DNA of 64,000 bases from Candidatus Methanarcanum hacksteinii. Lineage in GTDB: Archaea > Thermoplasmatota > Thermoplasmata > Methanomassiliicoccales > Methanomethylophilaceae. The stretch is from NCBI GenBank assembly GCA_006954405.1, contig LVVQ01000002.1:291293-355292 (forward strand). The letters are read 5' to 3'. Under the pieces are notes generated by a model. It made no database searches. It had not been told where the DNA came from and saw only the letters and a list, made by a program, of their open reading frames with translations. The position numbers and the translations under genes are program-made. Within the stretch, counting starts at the first letter, position 1. Every line of letters begins with the position of its first letter. This document shows, piece after piece, positions 46,488 through 55,831 of the stretch.

Positions 46488-46674
46488 TAATAACATCTGC
46501 AAGGGTTGTGAGATGTGCGTCGCAGCATGTCCGAAGAGCATCCTTGCATTGGACAGGTCGATCACGAACAACAAAGGGTATCATCCTGCTCATGTGACGG
46601 ATGAATCCCAATGCACTGGTTGCGGATCATGCACGATCATGTGTCCGGACGTAGCGATAAGGGTGGAGATCTGA
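46468..46674 (+). CDS. Ferredoxin subunit of 2-oxoacid:ferredoxin oxidoreductase
   Basis: 68 residues with two 4Fe-4S motifs, CKGCEMCVAACPKSI and CTGCGSCTIMCPDVA. Delta subunit (KorD/VorC type) that passes electrons to free ferredoxin. Start ATG 46468 with GGAG eight to ten nt ahead is preferred over 46453. It lies 4 nt upstream of the alpha-subunit gene. Confidence 0.9.
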   Translation: MPKVIVDNNICKGCEMCVAACPKSILALDRSITNNKGYHPAHVTDESQCTGCGSCTIMCPDVAIRVEI

Positions 46675-46678
46675 TAAT

Positions 46679-47743
46679 ATGGGCGAGAGGGTATTGATGA
46701 AAGGTAACGAGGCAATAGCTGAGGCAGCTATCGCCGCAGGTTGCAGACACTTCTTCGGCTATCCTATCACACCTCAGACCGAGGTCGCTGCATACATGTC
46801 GAAGAGGATGCCCAAGATCGGAGGAGTATATCTTCAGGCAGAGTCGGAAGTAGCATCGATCAACATGGTCCTCGGCGCGGCAGCATCGGGAGTGAGGGCG
46901 ATGACATCCACTTCATCCCCTGGTGTGAGTCTGATGTCCGAAGGCATCTCTTATCTTGCAGGTTCGGACGTTCCATGTCTCATCGTCAACGTTCAGAGGG
47001 GCGGACCAGGACTCGGAGGCATACAGCCGTCACAGTCCGATTATTATCAAGCGACCAGATCCCTTGGTCACGGTGACTTCCATCTCGTCGTATTCGCTCC
47101 GTCAACGGTACAGGAGACCGTCGATCTCATCTCGGATGCATTCGATCTCGGCGATAAGTACAGGGTACCGACGATGGTGCTCTCCGACGGTATGCTCGGT
47201 CAGATGATGGAGCCCGTAGTTCTTCCGGAACCTAAGGAACCGGATAACGCATCCAAAGGATGGGCCGCATGCGGTCATCAGAACAAGAGACCTCATAACG
47301 TGATCAACTCACTCAACACCGATCCACCGACTTTGGAGAGGATGAATGTTGACAGGTTCAAGAGATATGCTCAGATAATCGAGAACGAGCAGAGGGCAGA
47401 GGAGTATATGTGCGACGATGCGGACATAATAGTCGTCGCATTCGGTGCATCATCGAGGGTATCGAGGTCCGCTGTCGATAAGGCAAGGGCCGATGGCATC
47501 AAGGTAGGATTGATCAGACCGATCACACTTTGGCCGTTCCCGGAGAAGATCCTGAAGAAACATGTCGATCACGCCAAGGTGTTCCTCGATGTGGAGATGA
47601 ACATGGGGCAGATGATCGATGACGTGAAGCTTGCCATCGATTGCAAGAGGCCCGTGGAATTCTACGGACGCACAGGCGGTATGATACCTACGACCAAAGA
47701 GGTCTATGACAAGATCGTCTCTATCAACGGAGGGATACAATGA
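46679..47743 (+). CDS. 2-oxoacid:ferredoxin oxidoreductase alpha subunit (KorA/VorB type)
   Basis: 354 residues. Pyrimidine-binding domain with GNEAIAEAAIAAGCRHFFGYPITPQTEVAAYM, AESEVASINMVLGAAASGVRAMTSTSSPG and RGGPGLGGIQPSQSDY. It oxidises a 2-oxoacid plus CoA to acyl-CoA, CO2 and reduced ferredoxin. Subunit order delta-alpha-beta-gamma with separate beta and gamma fits 2-oxoglutarate:ferredoxin oxidoreductase, but alpha length and sequence also suit 2-ketoisovalerate enzymes; substrate remains open. Overlaps the beta gene by 4 nt. Confidence 0.88.
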   Translation: MGERVLMKGNEAIAEAAIAAGCRHFFGYPITPQTEVAAYMSKRMPKIGGVYLQAESEVASINMVLGAAASGVRAMTSTSSPGVSLMSEGISYLAGSDVPCLIVNVQRGGPGLGGIQPSQSDYYQATRSLGHGDFHLVVFAPSTVQETVDLISDAFDLGDKYRVPTMVLSDGMLGQMMEPVVLPEPKEPDNASKGWAACGHQNKRPHNVINSLNTDPPTLERMNVDRFKRYAQIIENEQRAEEYMCDDADIIVVAFGASSRVSRSAVDKARADGIKVGLIRPITLWPFPEKILKKHVDHAKVFLDVEMNMGQMIDDVKLAIDCKRPVEFYGRTGGMIPTTKEVYDKIVSINGGIQ

Positions 47744-48492
47744 CGAAGGTGAAGGGAGAGAGGCCGAAGGCATTGCTCGACGTCCCGTTCCATTACTGTC
47801 CGGGCTGTACGCATGGTATCGTCCACAGACTCGTGGCCGAGGTCATCGATGAGCTCGGTATCGAAGGCAGGACGGTCGGTGTGGCATCCGTCGGATGTTC
47901 AGTCTATTCATACAACTATTTCGGATGCGATATGGTCCAGGCACCGCATGGACGTGCACCTGCCGTAGCCACAGGCGTCAAGAGGGCAAGACCCGAGGAT
48001 GTCGTGTTCACATACCAGGGAGACGGGGATCTCGCAGCCATCGGTGCGGGCGAGACCGTACATGCGGCAGCAAGGGGAGAGAACATCGTTGCGATCTTCA
48101 TCAACAACGCCATCTACGGTATGACCGGAGGTCAGATGGCACCTACAACACTTCCAGGACAGGTCACACAGACCACACCATATGGTAGGGACGTCAAGAC
48201 CGCAGGTAACCCGATAAGGGTCTGCGAACTCCTCTCATCGTTGGATGGGGTAGCTCTCGCGCAGCGTGTAACAGTGGATTCCGTGAAGAATGTGAAAGAG
48301 GCCAAGAGAGCGATAAAGAAAGCATTCGAATATCAGATGGAAGGCAAAGGATACTGTATCGTCGAGGTCGTATCAACATGTCCTACCAACTGGGGTATGA
48401 CGCCTATCGATGCTTTGCAGTGGCTGAGGGACAACATGCTCCCGTACTATCCGCTTGGTGTCTACAAGGACATAGAGGAGGGGAAGGAATGA
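47740..48492 (+). CDS. 2-oxoacid:ferredoxin oxidoreductase beta subunit
   Basis: 250 residues. Binds thiamine diphosphate: HYCPGCTHGIVHRLVAEV, SVGCSVYSYNYFGCDMVQAPHGRAPAVATGVK, then TYQGDGDLAAIGAGETVHAA with GDGD and NNAIYGMTGGQMAPTT (N-x-x-Y-G-M-T-G-G-Q). Cys of PGC and SVGC are the cluster-ligand type conserved in this family. It overlaps the alpha and gamma genes by 4 nt on each side. Confidence 0.9.
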   Translation: MTKVKGERPKALLDVPFHYCPGCTHGIVHRLVAEVIDELGIEGRTVGVASVGCSVYSYNYFGCDMVQAPHGRAPAVATGVKRARPEDVVFTYQGDGDLAAIGAGETVHAAARGENIVAIFINNAIYGMTGGQMAPTTLPGQVTQTTPYGRDVKTAGNPIRVCELLSSLDGVALAQRVTVDSVKNVKEAKRAIKKAFEYQMEGKGYCIVEVVSTCPTNWGMTPIDALQWLRDNMLPYYPLGVYKDIEEGKE

Positions 48493-49022
48493 AGGATCTT
48501 AACATACTCTTCGCAGGATTCGGAGGTCAAGGCGTGCTCTTCTCAGGCAAGGTCATCGCATACGCAGGTATGATGGAGGGCAAGGAGATCTCGTGGCTCC
48601 CGTCGTATGGGCCGGAGATGAGAGGCGGTACCGCTAACTGTTCGGTATGCATATCGGATAACAAGATAGGTTCGCCATTGGTCACCAATCCAGATATATT
48701 GGTGGCGATGAATCTTCCATCGCTTGACAAGTTCGAGAAGGATGTCGTCCCTGGAGGTATGATAATACTCGATTCCACTCTCATCAACAGGAAAGTGGAG
48801 AGGGATGACGTGAATGTCATCTATCTTCCTGCATCGAAATTGTCAGAGGATGCAGGCGTCAAGGGTGCCGCCAACATGGTCATAGTAGGGAGACTCTGGA
48901 AGGAGACGAAGTTCTGTTCCGAGGAGAATCTCGACAAAGGGTTGGTAAAGAGCATCCCTGCCAAGAAGATGGATCTTCTTGACAAGAACCGTAAGATGAT
49001 CTCCACCGGCGTGAACAGTTGA
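48489..49022 (+). CDS. 2-oxoacid:ferredoxin oxidoreductase gamma subunit
   Basis: 177 residues. Starts MKDLNILFAGFGGQGVLFSGKVIAYAGMMEGKEISWLPSYGPEMRGGTANCSVCIS, the typical opening of gamma subunits. ATG 48489 overlaps the beta stop (ATGA). It completes the operon; a membrane transporter follows 5 nt later and may be co-transcribed. Confidence 0.9.
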   Translation: MKDLNILFAGFGGQGVLFSGKVIAYAGMMEGKEISWLPSYGPEMRGGTANCSVCISDNKIGSPLVTNPDILVAMNLPSLDKFEKDVVPGGMIILDSTLINRKVERDDVNVIYLPASKLSEDAGVKGAANMVIVGRLWKETKFCSEENLDKGLVKSIPAKKMDLLDKNRKMISTGVNS

Positions 49023-49027
49023 TCATC

Positions 49028-50416
49028 ATGGCAGAACATAGCAAGAGGGTAAAGCATCTGGTCTTGGCGGCCTCATGTCTGGCGATCTTCGTCAACCCTC
49101 TTGCTGGAAGCATGCTCAATCTCGCCTTGGGCGCGATTCAGACAGATTTCGGATGCAGTGAGCATGAGCTAGGATGGGTGTCCAGCGTATTCTTCATCGT
49201 TTCTGTCATGTGTCTCCTGCCTGCTTCCAGGCTAGCGGACATATATGGTAAGAAACGGACGTTCATATGGGGCTCTATAATAGGCTCAATAGGGGCAGTA
49301 TGTTCGATATTCTCTCCGAACATCGTTTTCCTTTACGTTTTCAGAGGCATAACCGCCGTCGGTACAGCGTTCACATCATGCACATGCGTATCGATGATAG
49401 CCGATGTCTATCTTCCTGATGAACGCGGAGGGGCCTTGGGCGTCAACACGGCATGTGTATACTTAGGGGCGTCATTGGGCCCGGCGATCGGAGGATTCTT
49501 CACGGATCTGTTCGGTTGGAGATCGATATTCATCCTTCTGTTGCCTTTGATGATATCCTCTGCATTCATGATCACACAGTATAGGGAGAATGTGATCAGT
49601 TCTCCGGATGAGGCATTCGACAGTAAAGGTTCGATGATATACGTCACAGGTATCGCGATAATGATGTTCGGATTGATATCGCTACCAGAACTGTATGCGG
49701 TGGCCATGATGGTCATCGGAACGGTGATAATCATCGGATTCCTCAAGTTCGAATCAAAGGAGAAGCATCCGATATTCCATGGTGAGATGTTCTCCAACGT
49801 TGCTTTCAGAAGATCGATGGTAGCGTTGTTCCTCAATTATGCCGCTTCGTTCTCAGTAGCATTCTTTTTATCGAGATATCTTCAAGGGATAGGTCTACTC
49901 ACAGCCACCGAGGCAGGTATCGTCATGATGATACAACCGACGGTACAGGTAGTGTTCACATTGATCTCTGGTAGATTGTCGGATAGGATGGACAAGCGCA
50001 TATTGCCGACCTTAGGTATGATCATACTCTGCATAGGTCTCGCGATTCTGTTGTTCACTACGGATATAGATATCAACTATCCTGCGATATATATCTCACA
50101 AGCCGTCATGGGACTCGGTTTCGGTCTGTTCTCGGCACCTAACACGAATGCCGTGATGTCGTATGTGAGAGCGGCACAATACAACCAAGCATCAGGTATG
50201 ATCGCCGTGTTCAGACAGACGGGGATGATGCTGTCGATGGGTTTGGCCACATGCCTGATATCCATATTCATGGGTACGGATACTGCCATAGAACCATCCA
50301 ATTATGAGGTGTTCATCGACATCCTGAGGTATGCTTGGGTGATCTGCATATCATTCAGTGTGGTCGGCATATTCTTCTCATGGTTCCGTGGGACCTCTGA
50401 CCCTGACAAGCATTAA
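49028..50416 (+). CDS. MFS transporter (EmrB/QacA type)
   Basis: 462 residues, about 14 predicted membrane helices. Opening LAASCLAIFVNPLAGSMLNLALGAIQTDFG, then ASRLADIYGKKRTFIWGSII (motif A: G-R/K-x-x-D-R-like), DVYLPDERGGALGVNTACVYLGASLGPAIGGFF (motif C region of 14-TMS drug exporters). It should exchange a hydrophobic compound or drug for protons. Start ATG 49028 rather than TTG 49019. It lies 5 nt after the gamma subunit gene, so may be its last cistron. Confidence 0.87.
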   Translation: MAEHSKRVKHLVLAASCLAIFVNPLAGSMLNLALGAIQTDFGCSEHELGWVSSVFFIVSVMCLLPASRLADIYGKKRTFIWGSIIGSIGAVCSIFSPNIVFLYVFRGITAVGTAFTSCTCVSMIADVYLPDERGGALGVNTACVYLGASLGPAIGGFFTDLFGWRSIFILLLPLMISSAFMITQYRENVISSPDEAFDSKGSMIYVTGIAIMMFGLISLPELYAVAMMVIGTVIIIGFLKFESKEKHPIFHGEMFSNVAFRRSMVALFLNYAASFSVAFFLSRYLQGIGLLTATEAGIVMMIQPTVQVVFTLISGRLSDRMDKRILPTLGMIILCIGLAILLFTTDIDINYPAIYISQAVMGLGFGLFSAPNTNAVMSYVRAAQYNQASGMIAVFRQTGMMLSMGLATCLISIFMGTDTAIEPSNYEVFIDILRYAWVICISFSVVGIFFSWFRGTSDPDKH

Positions 50417-50452
50417 ATCGATTGAATCGATAACGCTGTTGAAGGTCATCAT

Positions 50453-51037
50453 ATGGGGGTTCCTGAACATATCGTCGATTTGAAACTGGAAGATTGGTAT
50501 TCATCGCTCAGCGATGTCGACAGGATGAAACTTTCAAGATATCTCGACAAGGCAGAATCCTCTTCGAATTACGCATTCTTCTCATCTATCATTGATTGTG
50601 CGTTATCGGACGAGAATCCCAAATTCGCTGTGTTCATGTGTTTGCAGATCTATGATATATGCGACATGGATGACTATCAGAGGTTCTTGATCAACGAGAA
50701 GCTGATAGATGCGTACATAGGGGCCGAAAGATACGAGGATGCCAAGGCTGCATGTGATGCGAATCTAGAACTCTATCCCATCGTGAAGGAGAGATTCATC
50801 TCAGATAATGGCGGCATACTTCCAAAGAGGATCAATTTCAGGAACAGATACATCGACATAATCGTCGGTATCGATTCTGCGTACGATCTTGCATTCGATA
50901 TGTTGGAGAAGTACAAGGACATGGGGTTGATCGATGCAGAGGAATATGACTACAGGGTTAACAGTCTGAAGACGCACAGGTTGCAGAAGATCTTCGATGG
51001 CGTATACTCATACAGACCAGAAGGTCAGGATCGCTGA
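50453..51037 (+). CDS. Hypothetical protein with helical repeats
   Basis: 194 residues, no family recognised. Mostly helical by composition (DVDRMKLSRYLDKAES, LIDAYIGAERYEDAKAACDANLELYP, MLEKYKDMGLIDAEEYDYRVNSL), the middle resembling one or two TPR units. No Cys motif, signal or membrane segment. It is 36 nt downstream of the MFS gene. Its end overlaps the convergent YqfO-like gene by 13 nt. Confidence 0.6.
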   Translation: MGVPEHIVDLKLEDWYSSLSDVDRMKLSRYLDKAESSSNYAFFSSIIDCALSDENPKFAVFMCLQIYDICDMDDYQRFLINEKLIDAYIGAERYEDAKAACDANLELYPIVKERFISDNGGILPKRINFRNRYIDIIVGIDSAYDLAFDMLEKYKDMGLIDAEEYDYRVNSLKTHRLQKIFDGVYSYRPEGQDR

Positions 51038-51369
51038 AGGTACGATCTCCATCCCACGCATGGGATGACATCGATGCCCGGTTCCTCATAAGGATGTACT
51101 CTTTCTATCGTTCTAAGGACATCTTTGATCTCGTTCTCGTTGCACATGAACTCGATCGTGAGTTCCTCTGCGACAGTGATCTCTCCGACGGTTCCGTTGT
51201 ATGGATTGGAACCATCCAACGATCTCCATGTGCCTGTCGATCTTATGATGCTGAAGCATCTGTCGTATCCGGGATATAACGGTTCGATGACCTGATCTAT
51301 CGCATCCATCAGTTCTTCAGAGTATTCCTCCGGAATGCGAACGGTCACTTTATAGGTGGCTTGGGGCAA
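51025..51369 (-). CDS. YqfO/NIF3 C-terminal-domain-like protein
   Basis: 114 residues, a single ferredoxin-like (CutA1-type) domain: TYKVTVRIPEEYSEELMDAIDQVIEPLYPGYDRCFS and ERVHPYEEPGIDVIP, the HPYEEP motif of the YqfO insert domain. Stand-alone members occur in many bacteria and archaea; function is unknown, with roles in metal or stress response suggested. It overlaps the end of the PHP gene upstream by 25 nt and is probably co-transcribed. Confidence 0.75.
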   Translation of the reverse strand: MPQATYKVTVRIPEEYSEELMDAIDQVIEPLYPGYDRCFSIIRSTGTWRSLDGSNPYNGTVGEITVAEELTIEFMCNENEIKDVLRTIERVHPYEEPGIDVIPCVGWRSYLQRS

Positions 51370-52283
51370 TTGCTTACCTCCAGTTTGTATTCTATCTGAT
51401 TGAGAAGTGCTTGTGATTTCTTCTCAAGCCATCTTGTGGCTGCGAATGCTCCTATGTATGGTATCGGAGGTATTAGATAGATGCTGCCTCCGATGATGCC
51501 TGCAACCTTCTTCACTGTCGGAAGGCTGAGGACCTTAGTGACAAGGGGATTGTCCGGCATCGGTTCCAATTTACCGACCAATGCCTTCGCCATCATGACT
51601 TGTGCATCAGTGACAACCTTGATACTCCATTGGACCTGTGTGATCACAGGTGCGGGTCTGCCACAAGGTATGGTCTTCTTCTTGATGATCGCATGTCTGA
51701 AGTCCTCTTCGCCGCAACCATCGAATTCGGTCCAATTGTATCCTGTGGTGTATGTGGAGTGCGCATCACTTCCTGATAATGCGGCCCATCTTCCAGGATT
51801 CTTCTTGAATACCATCTGAGCCTTTGTGTTCGTGAATTTATCCACGTGCCCCCCGTTGAGTGTCTCGATACCATCGAGGTCGAGATCTTTGATCCTGTCC
51901 TTGAGACAATTGAGGTAGAAGCTGTATGGGTGCGGTGCGACAGCGAGGGCATCCTGTGAACGGATCCTGTCCATGGTGTCCTCGATCGACAATCCGGGAG
52001 GTATGAGTTCGTTAAGACCGTAAGCCAATACCTCTCCATCGGCAGTTGTTATCTCCTCGCCGATGACAACTGTGAAATCTTCGTATTGTTTCGCATATTC
52101 GCGGGCGACCAATGCGCCATTGATCGCGTCATGGTCTGTAATGCAGAGAAGGTTCATCCCGTTCTCCCTCGCTGCTTCGACCTGTTCTTGCGGAGTGGTC
52201 ACGGATTCAGGGAACCTGAGTGCTTTGTAGTTGGTCGTTCCTGAATAATAGGTGTGGACATGAGTGTCCGCCCTTGATATCAT
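51345..52283 (-). CDS. PHP-domain phosphoesterase
   Basis: 312 residues. PHP metal ligands: ADTHVHTYYSG (HxH), CITDHDAING, VIGEEITT, VAPHPYSF and LSGSDAHSTYT. Three-metal phosphoesterase; nucleotide or nucleic-acid substrates are usual. About 80 C-terminal residues beyond the core contain a hydrophobic stretch (GIIGGSIYLIPPIPYIGAF) that may contact the membrane. A shorter PHP paralogue lies at 58099-58752. Confidence 0.85.
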   Translation of the reverse strand: MISRADTHVHTYYSGTTNYKALRFPESVTTPQEQVEAARENGMNLLCITDHDAINGALVAREYAKQYEDFTVVIGEEITTADGEVLAYGLNELIPPGLSIEDTMDRIRSQDALAVAPHPYSFYLNCLKDRIKDLDLDGIETLNGGHVDKFTNTKAQMVFKKNPGRWAALSGSDAHSTYTTGYNWTEFDGCGEEDFRHAIIKKKTIPCGRPAPVITQVQWSIKVVTDAQVMMAKALVGKLEPMPDNPLVTKVLSLPTVKKVAGIIGGSIYLIPPIPYIGAFAATRWLEKKSQALLNQIEYKLEVSNCPKPPIK

Positions 52284-52426
52284 GCTCGTGCATTCTGTTG
52301 GCTATATATATTCATTTTGTTTTTTAGTGTTGACTAAATTAGAAGATATGTGCTGATCATTCCAACATAAAAAGGAGGATGGTCGGACAATCGGCAAAAG
52401 GCATGATTGTCCAAATGATTATCGAA

Positions 52427-54217
52427 TCACTTCTTTCCGCTAGCGGTCGGATCAGCGTAGTAATATTCGCCCTTCGACTTCTGTTCCCTATCCAACCTTG
52501 AATCTGGTTTATTGATCCTGGGTCTGTGCGTCTCAGCATCCCTTCTGAAGGTGATATCGACAGCTTTGAGGAATCTGTTCATGCCTTCTCTCATATCGAA
52601 GGGACCATCGGCGATACCCTCATGTCCCGGATTGCCGCCGAACACCATCATGGAATCCGATACCATGTCGAGGAAGTACATGTCGTGGTCGATGATCATT
52701 CCGCTCTTACCTGATTTCTCCATCATCCTTCTGATGGTCTTTGCGGCATTCATCCTCTGGTTCGAATCGAGGTATGCTGAAGGTTCATCGATAAGATAGA
52801 TATCAGCTTCCTTAGCGAGACAGACCGTGATGGCGACACGTTGCAACTCACCACCCGAGAGGTTCTTCACCTGTTTATCCATCAGGTGTTTGATGCACAA
52901 TGGTTCGAAGACCTCGGTTTGGAAGAATCCCGTCTCTATGACGTCGAACGCCTCTGTGTAGAGGAGATCCTTGACAGTACCGTCAAAGTCCGGTGTTATG
53001 TACTGAGGTTTGTATGAGATCTTGAGTTTGGTATCCAATTTGCCTTCATCCGCATCGATCTCGCCTGCTACGATCTTCACGAATGTGGTCTTACCTGTCG
53101 CATTCGGTCCGACGATACCTACGGTCTCACCGATCTTTATCGCACCAGGATTGACAGTCAGGCTGAATTCACCGAAATTCTTCTTTATCGTATCGAATTC
53201 GACAAGGTTCGCAGTGTTCCACTCCCCTCTCGGAGGCGTAGCGAAGAACTCCACGGGTCTGTCACGGAATCTTATGTTCTCTTCGGGGAGATAACCGTCA
53301 AGGTAAACATTGATGGCAGTCCTTACCTGACGCGAGAGCGTGAATACTCCGTACGCGCCCTCGGTACCATACACGACACTGACGTTGTCCGCAAGGAAAT
53401 CCAATATGGCAAGGTCGTGTTCGATGACGACGACCTGCTTTGTTTCAGAAAGGGCCTTGATCTGCCTAGCCATCTTCACCCTTTGGTATATATCAAGATA
53501 TGACGAGGGCTCATCGAAGAAGTAGACATCGACATCCTTCATCATGGTGGCTGCCATTGCAAGACGCTGAAGTTCTCCTCCGGAGAGTTTGGACAATTCC
53601 CTATCGAGGACTTCCGTCAGATCGAATTCCTTAGCGGCTTCCTCGACGGTCATCCTCTCCTCGACCTTGGAGAGCAGGTCCCTGACGACACCCTTGACCT
53701 GTGATGGAAGTTTATCGACATATTGAGGTTTCGTAGCTGTCTTGATCTTTCCGTCGTACACATTTTGAAGATAGTCATGCATCTCCGTCCCTGCGAAGTG
53801 CTGCAGGACCTCTTCTTTGGATGGAGGATCGTCATATCTGCCAAGATTCGGGATCTCGATCCCTGATAACATCTTGATTGCAGTGGATTTACCGATACCG
53901 TTCGGTCCGAGGATACCTGTGACGACACCTTTCTTAGGTACCGGCAGTCTGTAGAGGCGGAAGAAGTTCTCACCATATTGGTGTACCATCTCTGTCTTGA
54001 GCTCATCGGCGAGACCGATGATCTTTATCGCTTCGAATTGACATTTGTTGACGCAGATACCACAACCTGCACACAACGTCTCCGAGATGATCGGTTTTCC
54101 TCTTTCGCCTAATGTTATGCAATCCACGCCCGTTCTCATGAGCGGACAGAATTTTATGCACTCTTGATTGCACTTCTTGTTCTGACATCTATCCTTGATG
54201 ACAGCAGCTATCCTCAT
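52427..54217 (-). CDS. abcE1: ABCE1/Rli1 ribosome recycling ATPase
   Basis: 596 residues, normal length. The N-terminal Fe-S domain has two clusters (CQNKKCNQECIKFCP and CAGCGICVNKCQFEAI). ABC1: GPNGIGKST, LSGGELQRLAMAA, FFDEPSSYLDI. ABC2: GPNATGKTT, LSGGELQRVAITV, LIDEPSAYLDS. It splits 70S ribosomes after termination, or after aPelota-bound rescue (pelA at 20.4 kb). The start is the ATG at 54217 with a few nt leader after TTATTAATC on the minus strand about 25 nt upstream. Confidence 0.95.
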   Translation of the reverse strand: MRIAAVIKDRCQNKKCNQECIKFCPLMRTGVDCITLGERGKPIISETLCAGCGICVNKCQFEAIKIIGLADELKTEMVHQYGENFFRLYRLPVPKKGVVTGILGPNGIGKSTAIKMLSGIEIPNLGRYDDPPSKEEVLQHFAGTEMHDYLQNVYDGKIKTATKPQYVDKLPSQVKGVVRDLLSKVEERMTVEEAAKEFDLTEVLDRELSKLSGGELQRLAMAATMMKDVDVYFFDEPSSYLDIYQRVKMARQIKALSETKQVVVIEHDLAILDFLADNVSVVYGTEGAYGVFTLSRQVRTAINVYLDGYLPEENIRFRDRPVEFFATPPRGEWNTANLVEFDTIKKNFGEFSLTVNPGAIKIGETVGIVGPNATGKTTFVKIVAGEIDADEGKLDTKLKISYKPQYITPDFDGTVKDLLYTEAFDVIETGFFQTEVFEPLCIKHLMDKQVKNLSGGELQRVAITVCLAKEADIYLIDEPSAYLDSNQRMNAAKTIRRMMEKSGKSGMIIDHDMYFLDMVSDSMMVFGGNPGHEGIADGPFDMREGMNRFLKAVDITFRRDAETHRPRINKPDSRLDREQKSKGEYYYADPTASGKK

Positions 54218-54328
54218 GGTATGCGGTTATGGCATCACCGTTATTAATCTTGTTATCGGGAAGGAAATTGTGGGTGTCCGTACTCTGTGGTTCGTACGGG
54301 ATTGAATACTCTTATATATGACACGGAT

Positions 54329-55789
54329 ATGAAGAACCCAGGTGTCTGTTTGGAAGGAGAGAGTACAAAGGGTGTAGAGACGTTGCTAGGCAACCCTAAG
54401 AGGGCTGTGTTGCTCATGGCGTTGCCGATGATGGTCGGCATGGTAGCACAGTCTGCGAACAACCTGATCGATGCTGTTTGGGTCGCGGGTCTAGGTCCTG
54501 ATGCATTGGCAGCGGTCGGTTTCGTCTTTCCATTGTTCTTCATCCTCATCGGTATCGGAAACGGTGTCGGTGTCGGTGCCTCATCCGCTATAGCACGTCA
54601 TATCGGTCGCGGAGACAAACCATCGGCCGACAGGACCGCGATGCAATCCGTCGTTCTTTTGATAATAGGCGGAATAATCGGGATGGTTTCCCTTCTTCTG
54701 TTCCAAAGACCTATGCTAGAGGCCATGGGTGCTGGAGATACCATCGAATATTGTGTCCAATACGCCACACCTGTGTTCATATGTACATTGATATTCCTTC
54801 TCAACGGACTGTTCAGCAACTTGTTGAGGGCAGAAGGTGCATCGAACAGATCCATGATCACACAGATCATAGCTGCTGTGATCAACATAATCCTCGATCC
54901 GATATTCATCTATGGTGATGTGTTCGGTGAGATATTCGGAATGGATGTTGGTTTCAAACTGGGTCTCGGTATGGGAATGGCTGGTGCCGCATGGGCGACC
55001 ATCCTTGCAGTGGTCATATCCTTCGTCATAATGCTCTATTGGTACTTCATTAAGAAAGACACATACATCAAACTCAGAACGAGATACATCCCTCTCCACA
55101 GGGAGACGGATGTCGATATTTTGAAAGTAGGTCTCCCTGCATCGGGTGAGCTCGTTGTCATATCTATCATCTCGATGGTCATGAACTTCATCATCGTTCT
55201 CTCCGATGAGGGGACTAACGGTGTCGCCATATACTCATCGACATGGAGGCTGATCAACATCCTGATGATACCTCTCATGTCCATAGGCGGTGCTGTCGTA
55301 CCTGTACTGGGCGCAGCATATGGTGCAAGACGCTTCGACAAGATGAATGTGGCATACGTATACTCGATCAAATTCTGTCTTGTCTTGATGGTGGTACTCG
55401 TTCTCATAACGGAGATATTCGCAGAATACATGGCGATCATATTCACCTATTCCGATTCCACATCTGCACTTAGAGGCAGTATGGTGGATTGCCTGAGGAT
55501 AACGAGTCTGTTCCTCCCATTCGCATCATGGGGATTCATCGCAGTGGGATTGTTCCAAGCTGTCGGTAAAGGTGGATCATCGTTCATCTGTACGTTCATA
55601 AGGAATGGTACGCAATTGATATCGAGCGGCATATTGGTCGTGACGGTCGGTACATTCATCTCCATCATGTGGGGCGTAGTTGCCATGGAGATTCTCGGCT
55701 CGATAATCGCAGGTGTCTGGAGTTACATGTTGTTGAGAAGCATCTCCAGAGGCGGTATGTCATCTCCGAGCGAATCCTTGGAGACGTGA
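54329..55789 (+). CDS. MATE-family efflux transporter
   Basis: 486 residues from the chosen start, 12 predicted membrane helices in two similar halves. MATE features include GNPKRAVLLMALPMMVGMVAQSANNLIDAVWVAGLGPDALAAVGFVFP, GNGVGVGASSAIARHIGRGD, and in the second half LMSIGGAVVPVLGAAYGARRFDKM. It exports cationic compounds using Na+ or H+. The open frame begins at GTG 54287; a TATA-like CTTATATATG at 54311 makes even 54329 hard to reconcile, so the exact N-terminus is uncertain (TTG 54350 is another option). Confidence 0.88.
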   Translation: MKNPGVCLEGESTKGVETLLGNPKRAVLLMALPMMVGMVAQSANNLIDAVWVAGLGPDALAAVGFVFPLFFILIGIGNGVGVGASSAIARHIGRGDKPSADRTAMQSVVLLIIGGIIGMVSLLLFQRPMLEAMGAGDTIEYCVQYATPVFICTLIFLLNGLFSNLLRAEGASNRSMITQIIAAVINIILDPIFIYGDVFGEIFGMDVGFKLGLGMGMAGAAWATILAVVISFVIMLYWYFIKKDTYIKLRTRYIPLHRETDVDILKVGLPASGELVVISIISMVMNFIIVLSDEGTNGVAIYSSTWRLINILMIPLMSIGGAVVPVLGAAYGARRFDKMNVAYVYSIKFCLVLMVVLVLITEIFAEYMAIIFTYSDSTSALRGSMVDCLRITSLFLPFASWGFIAVGLFQAVGKGGSSFICTFIRNGTQLISSGILVVTVGTFISIMWGVVAMEILGSIIAGVWSYMLLRSISRGGMSSPSESLET

Positions 55790-55831
55790 ACGCGCTCACA
55801 AATAAATATGAACGACACATAGCCTGGAATC

